This document shows, one piece after another, positions 1 through 12,500 of a stretch of 60,588 nucleotides of DNA; the stretch's first letter is position 1, and every line of letters begins with the position of its first letter. The position numbers and the translations under genes were made by a program. The notes below the pieces were generated by a model. It was not told the DNA's origin and made no database searches. It worked only from the letters and a program-made list of their open reading frames with translations. The DNA is taken from assembly GCF_000003815.2 (NCBI RefSeq), contig NC_049983.1, positions 14,426,273 through 14,486,860 of the forward strand. Reading direction: 5' to 3'. Origin of the DNA: Branchiostoma floridae. Its lineage: Eukaryota > Chordata > Leptocardii > Amphioxiformes > Branchiostomatidae.

Positions 1-382
1 TAGGTCCAATATGTTCTTACTCACAATGTACACACTGATACTTTGAGTATAATTTTGAACATTCACCACTATGAATGTTAATAATTTCTTTAAAGAGACA
101 TTATCATTTTTTCTGTAAACCTCACTGTCTTAGCCAGCCTTCCTCCCAATATTTGTAAGAACACCACACTACAGCACAGCACAGCACAGCACGCAAATTA
201 AGAGTAAGACGATGAGATGAAAAAACTTCATGCAGACAAAAGAGGAAGATGTGGCATCTGAAAGATGAAGGAGGAGAGTTTTATTGCAGGAAGGATTGAG
301 TGCTGGAGGAGCCTGTTGAACAGAGAGCAGTTACAGCACTAGCGAAAACTGAACATGACGTGAGGGCAGCGGTGGATGAAGT
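1..382 (-). other. srGAP 3' UTR of the short form or intron
   Basis: No coding signal on either strand, and no SH3-coding exon. It holds a minus-strand AATAAA (280-285) and a small (ACAGC)n microsatellite at about 171-192. It is 3' UTR/flank if exon 20 is terminal, otherwise part of the next intron. Confidence 0.5.
280..285 (-). terminator. candidate polyadenylation signal AATAAA
   Basis: The plus strand reads tttatt, so AATAAA on the srGAP strand, 98 nt past the exon 20 stop. The sequence just downstream on the same strand is U-rich (about 240-265). It would end a transcript lacking the SH3 domain. Confidence 0.4.
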
Positions 383-558
383 CTACATTTGCAGCAGCAT
401 ACAGCTAGGAGAGATCTGGTGAAGAGACCATCCATGGAGGTCACCTTTCTTCCTCAGAGAGCTTTTCTTGGAGGATCCTCTCTTCCTCTCGATGCCCTCT
501 GTGCTTTCCAGTGAGTCCAGCTTGTCCAAGGACTCAATCGAGCCGTGAGACGTCATTT
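383..558 (-). CDS. srGAP: srGAP exon 20, terminal exon of a short form or internal exon
   Basis: Acceptor atcttctcag at 559-560, phase 1 in. It encodes a Ser/Lys-rich tail (GSSKKSSLRKK, possible phosphorylation sites). Reading through gives GDLHGWSLHQISPSCMLLQM and a TAG stop at 383-385, with AATAAA on the minus strand 98 nt further down. Alternatively a donor AAAG|gtgacc at 445/444 would leave phase 1 and join SH3-coding exons beyond the left edge. The first 38 codons are secure; the end is not. Confidence 0.75.
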
Positions 559-3500
559 CTGAGAAGATTTCAATGTTAGCGCACATATTAACATAAAGAC
601 AGAGAGTACAGACGAACTGGAAAGAGTGGTGTATTGTTATGGCATGCTTTAGTCATTTCCCATTACATGTATGTCTCCAACCTTACATACCCATGGACAC
701 ACACTTTGCTTTGAAATAGCACACAAAGATTGAATGTCAAACAAAGCCTGCTGTCCATCAAATTGTAGAGAGAGAAACGTACACATAACACATATATACA
801 AACATGTAAACCATACACAGGAGAAACTCATACTTCAGGAAGAAATTTTTGTGTTACATGACAAGAGAAAAATGGCAGTTATCAGCAGGAATAAATCCTG
901 TGAAGAAGAAATGACCAGAGAACATCCCAGCAGCTGCCCTGGAACCAAAGGGTTGACTCTTGTCAGTTAGTACAGGAGAGAGGTATGGATGTTATCATGC
1001 ATGGAAGTCCTTTCCACCAGAATCCCTTAAAGCTAGATGATACATATAGATGTAAGATGTATGTGTACTTGTCATTTCACCTTTCTTCTTTCTAACTGAT
1101 CCATCCCTGTCAAATTGCTCTGCATACTCCGAGTCTAGCCAGTCCAGGGAATCTTGTGACCCTAGAGATGCCAGTTCTAGAGGGACCCAAATTGAATGTC
1201 AATTTTAGAGCCAGGGGCCATACCCTCGTCTTTCCCTGATTCTCAGATTTTTAACAAGTCTTCAAATGCAGTAAATAGCAATGTTCGCTTCACAACAAAT
1301 TGTGTATGCCTGAAGTTAGGGATAACTTTTTTTGTAAAAAGAAGAAGAAAAAAAACTTCCATCACTGACTGTGAAGGCTTTATCTATCTGCAGAAGACTT
1401 ATATCATTATGCAGTCTATCAGATATCACCCAGATGACATGATAAGCTATGAACATGATTCATTCTGACTGGTATTTGCAGGGAATGTGAGAATGCCTGA
1501 CTCACCATCTTCACTGGGGATCGTCAGATTGTCTTCAGAGATGTTGTCCATGTTGGCAACTGGGTCACTGTGGGTGTGCAAAAATAAAAGAACTTTGCTT
1601 ATACACAGGGTAGGTTTGCATGTTGAAAGTAAAAAAGAAAGGCAGCTCCCAGAATCTTAAAGTATTTCCCATGATATCATACCAGGGCAGTATTTGATAT
1701 TGGTGTTCTGACCGGTCCATATTTTACAGTACAGCCAGGGGCTCCATGCTTCCCATCTAATTTGATACCCACTAGTACACCATACTCACACAAAGGGGTC
1801 CTCCTCCCCCATACACTTCTCATACATGGGCCCATCCAAGTCTGGGGGGAACAGGCTGTCGTGGTAGGTGATGATGGTTTTGGTCAGCTCATTTACATAG
1901 GGCTGGTAGATCACCTAAAGAGAGCAAACAAGAGAAAATCAGCATCCATCAACATTAGAAATAGGTGGCAAATTTTCAGTGTTGTTAGTATAATGTCATA
2001 GCAGAATGGTTGAGAGAGTATGAGCCTGACCTGGTCATACTCCTCTGGACAGGGCATGAGTGTGGGGCCGAAACAGATGGCCAGGTTGTACGGGTCCATC
2101 ATGTTTTCATCACTGTAGGAAGACAGGCTGGAGGGGGAAAAAGAAAAAAAATGTTTGCAAAGTACCCTTTTCTTTGTTGGGCCATACAAATTTATTTCCT
2201 TGAACCTTCGACAAGTAAAGCAAGTGACCATTAAAAATGCAAAGAACAGCGAGGAAAACTTCAACCTGACAGGGCATAAAGCTAAGTGAACGAAGGCATG
2301 AACCTGGTCCTAATGCTTTTACAATACTTTTTTCCATTTAAGCATATTCTCAATATTCATTAACCAAATAATTGGTGTCGCCATAGCAAAACAAAACATA
2401 CAGCACACTTTGACCTAAGTTAAGACAAACAGATCTTTGCATACTACATGTACGACAAATATTTCCCCTTGTATGCCATTCACAGTCAGAAGCTCCCCCT
2501 ATCCAAAACATAACAATCTGCAGAGGCAAAGATGTACAGATGGTCAGCAGGGCCCCAGGGAAGCCTCAGTAAGTTAAGCCTGTCTGTGCTTTTAATAATT
2601 CATCTGCTAAGTAGAGCAGTTTTGACAGGTCCTAGTCTGCTTTCTATCCGTGTATATGATGTAATCTGCTGTATGGCAGTGTGTGTACATTATTCCATTT
2701 CTTTGCCTGATTTTAGTACAGATACCTGAACAAAAATTATGATACAATCTGTAGTATGCATCTGAACAGTAAGTATGATGTAATCAGCATTTTATGTACA
2801 TAATTCCATTTCTTTGTCAGATTACGGTGTAGATATAGGAACAGAGAGTATGATATAATCTACAGTAAGCCAATTTGAGTACAGTGTTCCATTTCTTTTC
2901 CTGACCATAGCATAGATAAACCGGTAGGAACAGAGGAGGTACTGACTGGTTGAGGAAAGCGAAGAGATATCTCATGACCACCACTATCGGCCGCTCCATG
3001 GAGTCAATGATGTTCCGCAGGGCGTCCAGGCAGTCCTGAAGGTTCTCCATTCCTGTGGGAGCAAGAGGGAACAACACATTTATTATTTTGCTTATTAACA
3101 ATGAAAGAAATCAAGCAGCATTTACTTTATCAACTGTGATATAAAAGGAAGTTAGTGCTGTTGAAGAGATTCATTAGTCACGTATGGGCACAGTTAATAG
3201 AATTTTCATCTAACAGTTACTTATTTAGAAAATTTGGATGTACCTTTATAGATTTGTGTGTATACCTTTATAGATAAGTCACTGTTAGATGAAAGTTAGC
3301 ACTATATCAACATGGCTATATTATGACAAATGTCCATTTTAAAGACTATTATGTAAAACAGCACTAACAGTATTCTATATCAACATGGCTATATTACGAC
3401 AAATGTCCATTTTAAAGACTATTATGTAAAACACCACTAACAGTATTCAAATGCAATTCAATCTCTACAACTGGATAAAAATGGAGATTTACTTTTGGAC

Positions 3501-6500
3501 ATTTCGAGTGACATCTATCACTCTTCTTCAACGTCACTAGAATGAACCAGCACCAAAAGTAATTATAGCAACCACATCCTTACATTGCTACTGTATTTGG
3601 CCAGTAATACTGCAAATGCAGGGAGCACATAAGAAGGATAACATTTCTTATTTCTTAAGTAATAAGACCTGACTACAGCTACAGTTTGCTTAGCCTGCTA
3701 AGATGTTGTATCAAAGTCTTACTTGCTGCAGTGATCAGGTCCTCAAACTTTGACCTTGTGAAGAGTGGGTCCAGCAGCTGTCTGAAGTACAGCTTCAAAC
3801 AACCTGCTACTGAGTTCAGGTCAGTCACTTCCCCTGGGTCTGACAATGGGTCTTCACCTGGGGGAGGTAGGGATACACATGGTTACATATACACACAACT
3901 GATAGTACAAGAACAATCCAGTGTTCTCGCCGGGCATTAAATCGGTAGGAACAGAGGAGGTACTGACTGGTTGAGCGGGCCCCTATGTTGTGATTTGGAT
4001 CCCCTATGCTGTAAGTTGGGCCCCTATACTGTGTTTCAACCAGCAAAGGCAACATTTTGGTTGTTTGAAACAAAGGTAAAAAAAAAATATGGGCTTTATC
4101 TAACGACATTTGGGCCTAAAAATGCAGGAAATAATGTTTCTGAGGGTTATAAGTTTAAAAGTTTTCAGGGGGCAATTTCATTCAAAGATAATAAAATCAG
4201 TAAAAAAAGAATGATGTTGTTATGCACATGACTTTGCTATTGCTTTTTATCTCACCTCTTTCAAAGTATTCTCTCAACTGATTGACTTCAACTTGAGACC
4301 CAGGAACTCTGAAGATCCCTTGGTGATGGAGACCTGCATGAGAGAGGAGAGAAAAACTAAAGATGTCACAAACTTGGTGCTCTGTGTAGACATCAGATAA
4401 CAACAGGGTGCTTTTAAGCTTCACTAAAAACTTGTCACCATCTGTCTTTGAGAAGAAAAGATTCCAGAGAAGACGTCTTTCTTCATTATAAAATCTGTAA
4501 AGCATGATACTCAATGATGCTACCACTGTCTGATAAGAAATGTTTTCTCTACTCACCAAGCAGGTTGATGACTCTGATGCAACTTCTGATGACAAGAGGG
4601 ATTTCATGACCAGAGGCCTGCAAAACGACAAACAATCCATAAAGTCAGGCAAAGACTTCACCCATCTCCACATTTGTCAAAGGTGATGTCAATAGTACAC
4701 AAGGAACAACCACAGTATCAATATGTTGTCATCATGAGAAAATGTCACATCATATCTCAAGGTGAAGTCCTATGGCACAATTGTCACCTACCTGTATGTA
4801 CTCAAGAATGCTCCCACCAAACAGTTTGGCCTTACATGAAGATGCAGGTCTTCCTGGCTTATTGATCTTCCTTGGTTTGGGTGGTAACATGGGGGGTCTA
4901 GATGGGAAAGGAAAAATATATAGTTATATTTCAAAACTTAATAAAGTTCCCTTACATACACGTAGGAACATAAACAGAAACTTAATATCGACATGACAGT
5001 AACAAAGGAAACATTCAGTGAGGTCAAGTTTATCTGTGCACTAAAAGGACATGTAAATATATCTGTATCATGTGCAAGGACATCTAACCCCCACCTGACA
5101 GGAAACAACGATAAACCGGATAGTGAGTGAGTAAGCTCAGTAATTGGACTGGGCACGAATATTACAGAGTGGTACATAATAGATGATTCTGGAAGCAAGC
5201 TGTATCCACAAGCATATGACTACATTGGGATCACCTTTGTTAACAATAAAGATAAGGATCTACATGGTGTGCTATAGTTATTGCTACTGTACTAATGGTA
5301 GACATCTGACAACCACATGTACTGACCTTGAAGGGGAGTCAGGGTCAACAGATAAAGCTGCATTTCTTTCTCCTGTAATGAAAAGTACATAGGTTTCAAT
5401 AGAGTAGCTTGAAAAGCACTATTCAAGTACACTAGTCCAGAGAGCCATGCCTACACACGCTGTGAAATATCTTGCCAAATACGATTTCAACCAACAACAT
5501 ACCAATGATTTAGACAGACTGTGAAAATGAGTTCCTTACCTTCCCCCAGGGCCTTCTGGATCAGGTCATACTTGGCTTGGAGCCTGGTAACCACACTGCT
5601 ACCCAGGGTGTACTCTCGGAATTTCTACAACACAACACATTCTAAGTAACAAGAATGTCCCCCCTCTGCCAACAATTTTTCACATATTTACGACATTTTT
5701 TTTCCAAATCCAAAAAACAAGCCTATATTTCTCCCCATCAGTAGTGGGATGAGGTGGAATTACAAATTAAGTTATCTGTGCTTCATTAATTCAATAACGG
5801 CTAGCAGTACTTCACTGTTGAACCCATCTGTGAACAATCAGGGTGGAAAAGTCCAATAGCCCAATTGTCCCTGGCAAGTGGAAGTGCAAATTGTCCTAGG
5901 CAAGTGAAAATCGGGCAAGTGCTTGACCTGCCCTACTTGTCTGATCAGGCAAGTAAGATTCTTTTTATGACTGAGATTTTGATATACTTGTTTCTTTTTG
6001 CAATCATGGAATCAAGCATTGGTCAACACAGAAAAATAGAGCCATTACCCCGGTAATAAAAGAATTCTATTGCTGAAAGTGACAATACATAGAAAACTTT
6101 TGGGCAAGTGAAAAGTTGGTTCAAGCAAGTTAATCTTTTATGTACCTGCCCGATAGGACAAGTGAATTTTAGAAAACAATCTGTGATGTTACCTCCAGGT
6201 AGTAGTCCTCTATCTCCTGCTTGTGCTGCCTGTGCCTCTGCATGCTCTGTTTGGAGGACAGTGTGTCTGGCGGGGTCTCCGGGGACCCCTGCAGGGTGAA
6301 GTAGGGACTCATGTCATAGTCCACCACGTTCAGCTGATCCTGGAGGTTCTGAGATGTCACATCAAGGGTCTTCCGCACCTGAAGATGAACAAGATAATCA
6401 TGGATCTTCTTACAAGCCTAAAAACTTGGTTCATAGTTGCAATCACACATAGATTTAACAGAACGTAAGAGTTCCAGGACCACATACCTTCTGCTGCAGT

Positions 6501-9500
6501 ACTAAAGAAAGATGATAAAAAAGCCAATAGGAAGCCCAATACTGCATTTGACCTTCATTTTCCTGACCTCTACAGACATACCTGGCTATTGTCTGGGCAA
6601 TAACATCATCACAAAACAGCCTACATGTTTGGCTACTACAACAAAAAAACACACAATGCCTAAATGTAAGATACCAAACAGCCATACCTCTTCATTCTCC
6701 GTCTTGACACACATGAGCCTGTGGTGGATCTGTCTGTACCTGGTGTCCAGCTCCTCTTGTACCTGCTGTTGGGCACTCACCTGGCACACCTGGGTAGACA
6801 GGTGAGACAAGGTCACAACAATTCAAACTTGGTGGTTCAACATAACACCAGAAGTGGTGCATCAATAGAACATTGTACATCTCACAAGCTGTAATCAAGG
6901 ATTAGATTAACGACTGTTTATGGAGAATCCTAATAAATCATAAATCAAATCATGTTGCATCTTTAAATACGCCTAAAATAAATTTCACCTTTTGGGTACT
7001 CGAAAAACATTTTCCTATGTACCATAGAAATTTCAGTAATTAACATAACATAAACAGCGAATGGAATGTTCATAAATGAGTGACAAACATGTAATGAGAT
7101 AAAACACAATGTATATACAGACTACACAATAACAAACACTTATAACATGCAAGACTTCAACTTTGAAAAAGCATATTTAACTTTTATAATATCACTCAAG
7201 TTTTCAGCATGTATACATGTAGTATCATACAACTTAATTTTGAGCCAAGTGACACCTGCTAAGAATGTTAAAACAAAAACCACAGCACACAAACATTATG
7301 ACAATTGGTAGTTACATAACAGGCAGATTACTATTAGTACATGCCATAGATTAGTTACACTGCTCCCCAACACACTGAAATTCAAAGCACAAGCAACTAT
7401 GACAACAAGATGGGAGGGAATAAATGCTGCGATCATTAGAGAATGATGTAATGCGAGCCATCTGATCATGACTTGGGCAACCACTAAAAACTGCAATGCG
7501 ACTGCAATGTACATATTATAGATCAACAAATCCGCAATCCCAACCTCTTGTATTTTTTTCTGCCTAGCTAAAGGTCCTCATCTTGCCTAAGCCTATGCTG
7601 TTACTATTTTCCTGCAGGAGAGAATGCACTTACAATACATTTGTATGTTGCGCAGAGCTACATGTAACAGCAAGTTCTGGAAAGGCCAAGCATCCAGCGG
7701 GTGCCGTTTCAGCACTCTGATAGCTTGGAGTTTTCCTTTCCCATTGCACTCGGGTAACTAACAACTTTCACTGCTGTTGTACTTGAAGATACTAATGTTA
7801 ACCCAAGTGGATCCTTAATACCTCCAACTGTTAGTTTTCCTTTAGATGCCAGCACAACAGGTTAGTGTTCTCATATCTACACTAGCTACCATATGGCCAT
7901 GTGATATTCTAACTGTTCCATACCGTTGAGAAACAGAGCTTTAACAGAACAGCCACCAAACCAAGCAACCACAATTCAGTTAGCAAATTAGATGGAAAAA
8001 ACTCTTGTGAACGTCTTGTCATTTCTGACCCTGTTCTGCCTGTGTACCTGGCTAGAAGGCATGATCATCATTCTCCCTGGGTTGTAGCCAGTGCATCGCA
8101 TAATGGAGCGGGGCAGGGTGCTAACGGCCCCCACCCCCTGACCTCCGCTGCACACAGGGCACCTACTGTGGTTCTGCAGCATGACAATGAAGGGTTGAAA
8201 GGTGCATAGACCACTACTTGCTGTTAGTCGGCAGGCAGAGGAGGAGACAAGGGTACTACAAGTGGTTAAGTCTACTGAAGTATGGTGCACCAATCTATTC
8301 AGAAATAGTTCCTATCTCTACCTTATACCCATCTGAGAAATAATTGTCTTTGGGTTAAGGTCTTCCCTTACTATGCACAAGTCATGCAGAAAATATATCT
8401 TCTAAAGGCTACTGAGTTGATTAATTCTCTAAAGGAGAATGTCTTCACTGTAATAAAGTCTGGTTACTAATGATCACTAATATCAGGATACAAGTTGTTT
8501 ATCACAGTCTGTAAAAATAAATCCTAAAATTCATATTTTGAAAAACAGACCTAACATGCTATCTGGCCTAAGATAGCACATTAGGTATGTCAAACTATCT
8601 CTGAACTTAAGAAAAGAAGAGTAAAGACAGACAGGCTTATTAAAGATCACAATAAAAATTTACAAACCAAGAAGAAATTCGAAAAATTCAAGATGACGGA
8701 AGCGCGTTAAAACCATGGAAAAAATGAAACACAAATATATCCTGACTACAAATAGTGGAGGGCCAAGCACACGTCCCTGAGGAACACTGTGACCTACCTC
8801 ATCCCCTCCATGTGGAATGAACATGAACTTCTGCGGCACCACAAACGTGCCATTGTAGTTCTCCATGAACTTCTGCTTGTCGTTCTTCTGGTCCAGGTTG
8901 TACACGCACTGGGAGATGATGTCCAGGCCCTCCTGGTGAGACTTGTCTGCACAGTCGTTAGCAGACAGGTACGTCTTCATGGCACGCCCAAACGCACTGT
9001 GGAACCCCAGGTCCATGCACTGTTGGGCACAGCCAAAAATCAAGCAGTTAATGGCATTGCTCAGTAATACTGTACATCCAAGTGTCTTTGGAAGACAATC
9101 ACAAGTTTTAGATTAAACTGGTTGATAGCCTTACAGCTGCCCCGTCATTATGACCAATGATGATAATGGTGGTGTCAGTAACATATACTGTACCTTATGA
9201 TTTTCCTTAAGTCAATGATAAAGATTTGTAAACACAGGGAAAAATGTTGGAGTTTGAAACTTGTATCTTCTTCCACATCATTTCTTATCCTCTCCATTAG
9301 GACATGTGCATTCTTATCTTTCACCACATTTGATAGATGTCCATCCCTAAATCCTTCTGAAAGAATGCCCATAACTAACACTACACAAGGCAGTCAAAAT
9401 TGATTTACACCTACATGTTTATCTTAATATAAATGTTTAAGACTTCACTGCAAATGGAACCGTAATACTGCCGCTATATCACTTGTTTGACAGCAAAGAG

Positions 9501-12500
9501 TCAATGACCCCTCCGCACAAGCGGACAAGCATTCCGCTGGCAGCACTCAAATAAATCACTCAGCAATCTACTTATTCAGAGGATACGTTAGTAACTGGAA
9601 CAGGAGCAATATAAGATTGGGCGCCATAATTGTGCTGTAAAACCCCTGCCTTGTGTGACCCGACCAATCCCTCAGTCTGGACGGAATATTAAAACTTTAC
9701 GCCCACAGAGCAATATCATCTAAACAGTCTGGCAGTGGGCTATTAGGCCTGATGAGACACACTGCTGTTTCTGGCACGTTGCCCATATTGGATATCACAT
9801 AGTAAATGTGGGGAAAAACTAAGAGAATCTTCCTCATTAAAAGCAATCCCCTACAGATATGGAATGGAACTTTACATGTTGATAAGCCAACCTTTGCACT
9901 GGGCGTTATAAAAGTTTTTATCACAATATTTTTCTTAAAAGATTAAGAATATGACCTACTGAATGTTGTTCCATAAATTGATAATTAATAATGTCTATGG
10001 GATCAGACAACCCATAATTAATAAGCACAATAACTTAATGAAAATATATAAGATGCACTGTCATCATCTTGCCATAGAGGCTACTTGATTTTAATGGCAT
10101 GACATTCAATTACACAGAATGAAAAAGAAAATGGAACTAGAGCAGGATAAATAGGATCAAAGCTTCACAGTTCTCCAAATGCATCACAGCTTTCCTATAG
10201 CAAGTATGGCTTGTCTCAATAATTTTGTCATTGCTTCAGCAGCCATTGACTTAATTCAGACACTATTGATTTTATACTCTATTGTCATCTAAGGAACAGT
10301 TTAGGGTCCTGTGAAGCATGCAGGGGATGGTGAGAGATGGATGGACAGCCTCTGCCAGTAATAACCAGTACTTCATGATTAATCCACCTGCTCACCTCAG
10401 GGAAATGATGAGGAGGATAGGGGTAAGGTAAGGTCACCTCACAGGGATCTTCAGGTTACTCAGATTACAGAGGTGCTGTTGCAAAGGACTAAGCTGTAAT
10501 GTTATGATAGATGAGACTGGTTGTGGAGTCATACACGAAGACTATATCCATCCTCAGGTTGCACACAGTCTAGGGTTATTTACCACAAGGATTATATTTA
10601 GGTCTAGCCAAAAACTCTCCGATGACTCTTTTTTTTTAAGATAAGCATCTACATAAACATCCAACATGATATGGGGAGTTTCTACTAATGATAATAAGAG
10701 CTTCTGTGCAAACCAGTGGTTGAAAGAGAATATGGCAAATTATGCTCAAGACAAAGCACAATTGGATATACCTGTAAAAGCCATTGGCTAGTTTGACAGT
10801 TTCAGCAGTAACAGAGCTGTTACAAAAGCGGACCCAGCCATTTGGGTACTTTTACTACCAGGGCTCCATATCAAATGCCCTGGCAAGGACAACAGGTCAT
10901 CTTTGAACTGATGATCCTTCATAAGGTTATAACATTACCCTGTAACTCTAATATAGCCATATGTGCTGGGTTCTGACCTGATGCTTTTTCATTCATTTCT
11001 ATAATAAACCTTCAATCCCAAGCTAAATCTCTAAGTATGAAATTCTGGTTTCCCTATTACCTGAGGATTACCGGAGTGACTGGAATAACATAAAGGTTTT
11101 ACTGGTCAGCGTTTCCATCATGCCCCCACCTGGCTTGATCAATTCCTGTACCTTACTGCTTGGGTACACAGCTGGGACCTTTGGCTCCAGACATGGATAT
11201 TGATGTACCCACTAATACAAACTGCAGGGGAGACAAACAGCAATGGAGAGGGACAGGGACAGTAAATGTAAATAGATGTGTTGTGTGTGGACGTTAACAG
11301 CAGTGCTCTTGAGGTGCCCTTCTACACATTTGAAGGTCATGGGATGGAAAAAGGCAACCACCTGTGGCTAAAAAAAATATCTGAAATTCTAGATGTTGTT
11401 TCCTTTGATAGCTGTAAGTTATAACTCACAGCTCAAAGATCAAGTACACAAGATCCTAACACTGACCAAATATACATTGGATGTGAATAGCCTGGGTGAC
11501 ACAGACACTGTTTCCAGGGCCTACACAGGTCTGCTGAGTTAGATCCTGATAAACACAATAGATATTTTTGACACATGGATGAAGGTTAGACATGCCAAAA
11601 AGCAGTTACTCAAGCAACTGGATATGATTTTGAAAATGGTCAAACGTTTCAAACAACATCCGTTGTTTTTTGTCAGTAACATTGCAGAAATCTTGTTGGA
11701 GACATCTTATTGGGATTGGGCTGGGGGTCTGGAATGCAGGCTAGAAAGGGAATGAAGTAGCACCTTTTTTTCAGCACTCAATATATTATCATAATAATGT
11801 TACCTTAGTTTTTTTTTACTTTTTACTACATACTATCAGGGCATGTAGTTATCTTCACCCCTTCTGCTTGTACCAAAGGGTGTGTGAGGACAAACCATCA
11901 TATCCTGACATTGATAGTGATACATGCAGGGCAGCAGTCACAGGTGGTGGCTACTGCAGACCATGAAATGGGCCAATTTTCTGACTCTGTGGGACCCATA
12001 CATTGGTATTGACTCGGACAGTTTATTGGAGATACAGCAGGGGGATTAATTTTGACACATGGATGAGCAGAACTTCAACGAGTCCCACATTTCCGCTGGT
12101 GCAGCTGCTCACTGTACATTCTTGTGATTGGATGTGATAAAACACAATAAAGGGAAGATAACAAATTTCTTTTGCAGTATAATGCTCTTTCCTGCACTCT
12201 AACAGCACTCTCTCTACACTTTCTTCCAAAGCCTTGGAAATTCGTGCTTATTTAATAGCTCTTCCTGGGAATTGCATTTGACGAAGTCACTTCAGAGGCC
12301 CTATCCCACAAAGGGAGTTCAATTTTCTCAGACAACTGAATCTTCATCAATCATAACGTTCCTGTCACATCCCTGTAATGGGCTACTCCATCAAAACAGT
12401 GCAGAGACTGACCTTGAAGAAACTGCACCATTAACACCTGGAATATGAGTGGACAGTGAGCCAATATTTATTGGGAAGAGTCTGCAAAGAGCTGCTAGTA

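Noticed and set aside
171-192. Short ACAGC repeats considered as a CRISPR-like array
   Set aside because: A plain pentanucleotide microsatellite in an animal genome, with no spacers.
3483-3560. Possible fourth copy of the dispersed repeat
   Set aside because: Only a short, diverged part resembles the family; not enough to annotate as a copy.
4197-4673. 158-codon minus-strand open frame
   Set aside because: It runs through exon 14, intron 13 and exon 13 of srGAP in mixed frames. The real coding parts are the spliced exons with donor and acceptor sites.
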